DNA of 64,000 bases, taken from assembly GCA_001304855.1 (NCBI GenBank), contig BBZN01000014.1, forward strand, positions 41,295 through 105,294, written 5' to 3'. The position numbers and the translations under genes are program-made. Below, one piece after another: positions 61,424 through 64,000 of the stretch. Each line of letters begins with the position of its first letter. The first letter of the stretch is position 1. Origin of the DNA: Clostridia bacterium UC5.1-1D2 (lineage in GTDB: Bacteria; Bacillota; Clostridia; Lachnospirales; Lachnospiraceae). The notes beneath the pieces were generated by a model, which saw only the letters and a program-made list of their open reading frames with translations, made no database searches and had not been told where the DNA came from.

Positions 61424-61939
61424 TTACTGAACGTAAACGCCCTCGCTATTTACTCTATAATTGCCAATTGTAGTGCCTCTCTTCATATCGCCGTTAGTCA
61501 AATCAAAATAATACCATTTGCCGTCGATTTCTTTCCAGCCCTTGGCCACAGCCCCGCTTTCAGTCATATAGTAGGTGGCTCCGTCCTTCTCAAACCAGGT
61601 ATTTGCCAACATTCTGCCGTCCTGTCCCACATAATACCAGTCTTTAACAAGAGGAACCCAGCTGTCTGTAATCATGGCGCCCTGAGAATTTACCCAGAAC
61701 CAGCTGTTGTCCCAATTTATCCAGGTCAGTTTAGCCATCTCGCCGTTGTCTTTTACCCAGAACAGGTTGCCGTTGTCCTCAACCCACTGATTCCGGATGG
61801 AGTTACCCTCGGCATCGTAGTAATACCATTTGTTCTGGACTTCAATCCAACCGGTGTTAGCGAAGCTGGTCACTGCACAACCAAGTGACAGAGCAGCAAC
61901 TGCTGCCATTGTTACAAAAACGTTTAACTGCTTTTTCAT
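61424..61939 (-). CDS. Secreted cell-wall-binding repeat protein
   Basis: 171 residues with a signal peptide (MKKQLNVFVTMAAVAALSLG, cleavage after TSFA) followed only by choline-binding-type repeats of about 20 residues, each with aromatic pairs: WIEVQNKWYYYDAEGNSIRN, WFWVNSQGAMITDSWV, WYYVGQDGRMLANTWF, WYYFDLTNGDMKRGT. No catalytic domain is attached, so it probably coats or decorates the cell wall. GGAGGAAG precedes the ATG. Intact. Confidence 0.88.
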   Translation of the reverse strand: MKKQLNVFVTMAAVAALSLGCAVTSFANTGWIEVQNKWYYYDAEGNSIRNQWVEDNGNLFWVKDNGEMAKLTWINWDNSWFWVNSQGAMITDSWVPLVKDWYYVGQDGRMLANTWFEKDGATYYMTESGAVAKGWKEIDGKWYYFDLTNGDMKRGTTIGNYRVNSEGVYVQ

Positions 61940-62191
61940 ATGTATCTTCCTCCATGTTCATAAAATATTAAGAAAAAATTCTCTTATGCTTAATATAATA
62001 ACGTGATTGTAAGAAAAAGTCAATTATATTGTATATATATGACAAAAAATATATGAATCTATAAAAAACGGCGATAATTAACCGACTGTTTTTCTGCCGG
62101 GAACCCCCCATTCCCTCCACAGTAGCAATCGATCCAATTGCCTATCTCCATATCCCAGCCTGAAGCAAAGATGGCGGTTATGAGAAAGGAC

Positions 62192-62205
62192 TGTAAACGC
62201 TTACA
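62192..62205 (+). promoter_or_regulatory. Cre/LacI-type operator upstream of the uxaB promoter
   Basis: TGTAAACGCTTACA is a near-perfect catabolite-responsive element (TGNAANCGNWNNCW type) and palindrome, lying about 20 bases before the -35 box. Confidence 0.75.
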
Positions 62206-62223
62206 ATTTTTATTCCAAACCTA

Positions 62224-62252
62224 TTGCATATTTTTGTAGGATGTTGTATAGT
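62224..62252 (+). promoter_or_regulatory. Promoter of uxaB
   Basis: TTGCAT (62224-62229), 17-base spacer, TATAGT (62247-62252). Confidence 0.65.
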
Positions 62253-62290
62253 AATCTCAGATATAAAGCAAAAAGTGCTTTGCATTAAAA

Positions 62291-62304
62291 TGTAAGCACT
62301 TACA
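62291..62304 (+). promoter_or_regulatory. Second LacI-type palindrome upstream of uxaB
   Basis: TGTAAGCACTTACA lies about 30 bases after the expected start of transcription and 99 bases from the first palindrome. The two share TGTAA and CTTACA arms. Confidence 0.65.
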
Positions 62305-62342
62305 AAAAGCAACAATTATCATATGCATGGAGGTAGCAAAAC

Positions 62343-63683
62343 ATGAGCAGCAATGTAAAGGAAACAGTCATCCAGTTTGGCGAAGGCGGATTCTTACGTG
62401 GATTCGTAGATTATTTCTTCCACAAGCTTCAGGAAAAGGGCCTGTACGACGGCAAAATTGTAGTAGTTCAGCCAATAGAAAAGGGCATGTGCCAGATGCT
62501 GGCGGACCAGAATTGCGAGTACAATTTATTTTTAAGAGGCATTGACAATGGAGAGGTAGTAAACGAGCATACCCATGTGACTTCAATCTCCAGAGCCTTA
62601 AATCCATATACCCAGTACCAGGAGTATATAGCCCTGGCCGAGAGTCCTGATTTAAGAGTGCTGGTATCCAATACAACTGAGGCGGGAATCGAATATCTGG
62701 GAACAGAGAAGCTCACAGATACGCCCCCCAAGTCGTATCCGGCCAAGCTGTGTCAGTTCTTATATAAGAGATATCAGGCAGGACTTAAAGGCTTAATCCT
62801 CCTTCCCTGCGAACTCATAGACGATAATGGGGATAACTTAAAGAAGTGCGTTCTCCAGTATGCGGATCTGTGGGAACTGGAAGACGGATTCAAAAACTGG
62901 ATTGATAAGGAAAATGACTTCTGCAGTACGCTGGTAGACCGTATTGTAACCGGATATCCCAGAGATGAGGTGGAAGAACTTACAAAGAAGATTGGCTATG
63001 AGGATAAGCTGATTGACACAGCTGAGATTTTCCATCTGTGGGTAATCGGCGGTCACCATGAAGATGAACTTCCATTCCAGAAAGCGGGATATAATATTGT
63101 ATGGACCGATGACGTACATCCTTATAAAAAGAGAAAAGTGCGTATTTTAAACGGAGGGCATACCTCCATGGTGCTGGGAGCGTACCTTTACGGTCTGGAG
63201 ACTGTGGGAGAATGCCTGAAGGATGAAAAAGTATCTTCTTTATTAAAGAAATGCATTTTTGAGGAGATTATTCCTACTATCGGAGACACAGAGGACAACC
63301 GAAAATTTGGGGCCGCCGTACTGGAGCGTTTCTCCAATCCCTTTATTAAGCACCAGCTTTTAAGCATAGCATTGAACTCTGTAAGCAAATTCCAGGTACG
63401 TGTACTGCCTACTATATTAGAGTACAAAGAGAAGTTCGGCAAATATCCAAAGGCCCTCACATTCTCTATGGCAGCGCTGATTTCTTTCTACCGCACCGAC
63501 AAGGCCAATGATGGGGAAGAAATTATGTCGTTTATGAAAACCGCATCTGTAGAAGAAATTATGAAGCGGGAAGATTACTGGCATGCAGATTTGACGGATA
63601 TGATTCCCATGGTTCAGAAGTATTATGACATGATCCAGAATAAGGGAATATCAGAAGCCTACGATACTGTCCTGGGCGAATAA
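62343..63683 (+). CDS. uxaB: Tagaturonate reductase (altronate oxidoreductase)
   Basis: NAD-dependent enzyme of the polyol-specific long-chain dehydrogenase family, 446 residues, reducing tagaturonate to altronate in galacturonate breakdown. The N-terminal dinucleotide site is VIQFGEGGFLRGFVDYFFHK; the C-terminal catalytic part shows VRILNGGHTSMVLGAYLYG, with the conserved Lys/Asn/His residues (KRKVRILNGGH). ETVIQFGEGGFLR favours UxaB over mannitol-1-phosphate dehydrogenase. ATG 62343 follows GGAGG. Intact. Its product would feed to 2-keto-3-deoxygluconate, handled by kdgK/kdgA in this window. Confidence 0.88.
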   Translation: MSSNVKETVIQFGEGGFLRGFVDYFFHKLQEKGLYDGKIVVVQPIEKGMCQMLADQNCEYNLFLRGIDNGEVVNEHTHVTSISRALNPYTQYQEYIALAESPDLRVLVSNTTEAGIEYLGTEKLTDTPPKSYPAKLCQFLYKRYQAGLKGLILLPCELIDDNGDNLKKCVLQYADLWELEDGFKNWIDKENDFCSTLVDRIVTGYPRDEVEELTKKIGYEDKLIDTAEIFHLWVIGGHHEDELPFQKAGYNIVWTDDVHPYKKRKVRILNGGHTSMVLGAYLYGLETVGECLKDEKVSSLLKKCIFEEIIPTIGDTEDNRKFGAAVLERFSNPFIKHQLLSIALNSVSKFQVRVLPTILEYKEKFGKYPKALTFSMAALISFYRTDKANDGEEIMSFMKTASVEEIMKREDYWHADLTDMIPMVQKYYDMIQNKGISEAYDTVLGE

Positions 63684-64000
63684 TTCAAAATTTCGCCGTA
63701 ATTTGATATGGGGAAATGAGTATATTTATCATAAATTGAAGTGCTAAAAAATGGTATCTGATAGCAAAAATCGGGTATCATTTTTTTATTCTCAAAGATT
63801 GTACAAATATAAGTACAATTTAATCAAGACCTTTGGTTTTTGTAATAATTACGTAAGAAAATGCAAAGGTAAATGTTATGGTATTTTCCTCAAATATATA
63901 CTATACTAAATGCGTGTGATGGAGTTGAATCCCTTCAGGAGAAAATTGTTGTTTTTACGCATTTTTAGTAGAAATTGCAAAAAATGCAAAAAAACTATTG
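63684..64000 (+). other. AT-rich tail after uxaB
   Basis: No gene seen. A weak terminator-like hairpin TGATA...TATCA with seven T residues lies at about 63751-63789, and a dyad TTGTAC-N8-GTACAA at 63799-63818 may be an operator for a gene beyond the window. Confidence 0.4.

Larger units (their letters stand above)
61940..62342 (+). other. Control region of uxaB
   Basis: 403 bases without a gene. It holds the uxaB promoter and two cre/LacI-type palindromes listed separately; the left part is AT-rich with no clear motif. Confidence 0.6.

Overview
The window looks like chromosome of a spore-forming, anaerobic Firmicute of the Lachnospiraceae (Clostridium cluster XIVa) type. This rests on gene content and style, not on a database search: a V-type (Na+-type) ATPase operon, a Liv-type ABC transporter, a CD1871A-type CxxC peptide, a CotS spore-coat gene, class I nrdAB with an NrdR-like control region, Clostridia-type small membrane and VanW proteins, strong AGGAGG ribosome binding sites and dense operons on both strands. 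No rRNA, tRNA, CRISPR array or insertion sequence was seen.

Layout. 1-8115: V-type ATPase operon ntpI(partial)-K-E-C-F-A-B-D. 8366-10035: a redox module (TlpA-like lipoprotein, 49-residue CxxC membrane peptide, polyferredoxin membrane protein). 10376-12707: YheO-like regulator with KDG kinase and KDPG aldolase. 12901-13987: Sua5. 14037-18039: GntR regulator, GlpA-like dehydrogenase, second FAD oxidoreductase, DUF1667 protein. 18239-25057: divergent GntR regulator and Liv-type ABC transporter ending in a zinc alcohol dehydrogenase. 25152-29648: nrdB and nrdA on minus, divergent from dCMP deaminase. 29652-38943: radical SAM, endonuclease III, exonuclease, VanW, AIR-synthase-like, Lrp, aminotransferase, TrmL, CotS. 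39051-40787: phosphohexomutase. 41005-48854: LacI-controlled sugar island (RbsA/RbsC/lipoprotein, amidohydrolase, SGNH protein, PfkB kinase). 48860-52112: CmpB-like membrane protein and two tandem tyrosine recombinases on minus. 52113-53050: a long intergenic region with two copies of a structured repeat. 53051-57602: mreB, recD2, comF. 57760-61279: rpmG-secE-nusG-rplK-rplA-rplJ-rplL with L1-type and L10-type RNA control elements. 61424-63683: cell-wall-binding protein (minus) and tagaturonate reductase.

How the genes work together. The ATPase exchanges ATP for an ion gradient, and its rotor ring carries the residues of sodium-coupled enzymes. Sugar-acid catabolism recurs: UxaB makes altronate from tagaturonate and KdgK/KdgA finish the route to pyruvate and glyceraldehyde-3-phosphate. 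Operator-like sites for LacI/CcpA-class proteins lie at the sugar loci.

Quality warning. About 32 genes, including essential ones (secE, rplA, ntpA, nrdA), change reading frame at about 55 places. Nearly every case is explained by loss of one base from a short homopolymer, never by a gain. I treat these as consensus errors, and annotate each broken gene as one CDS spanning its fragments.
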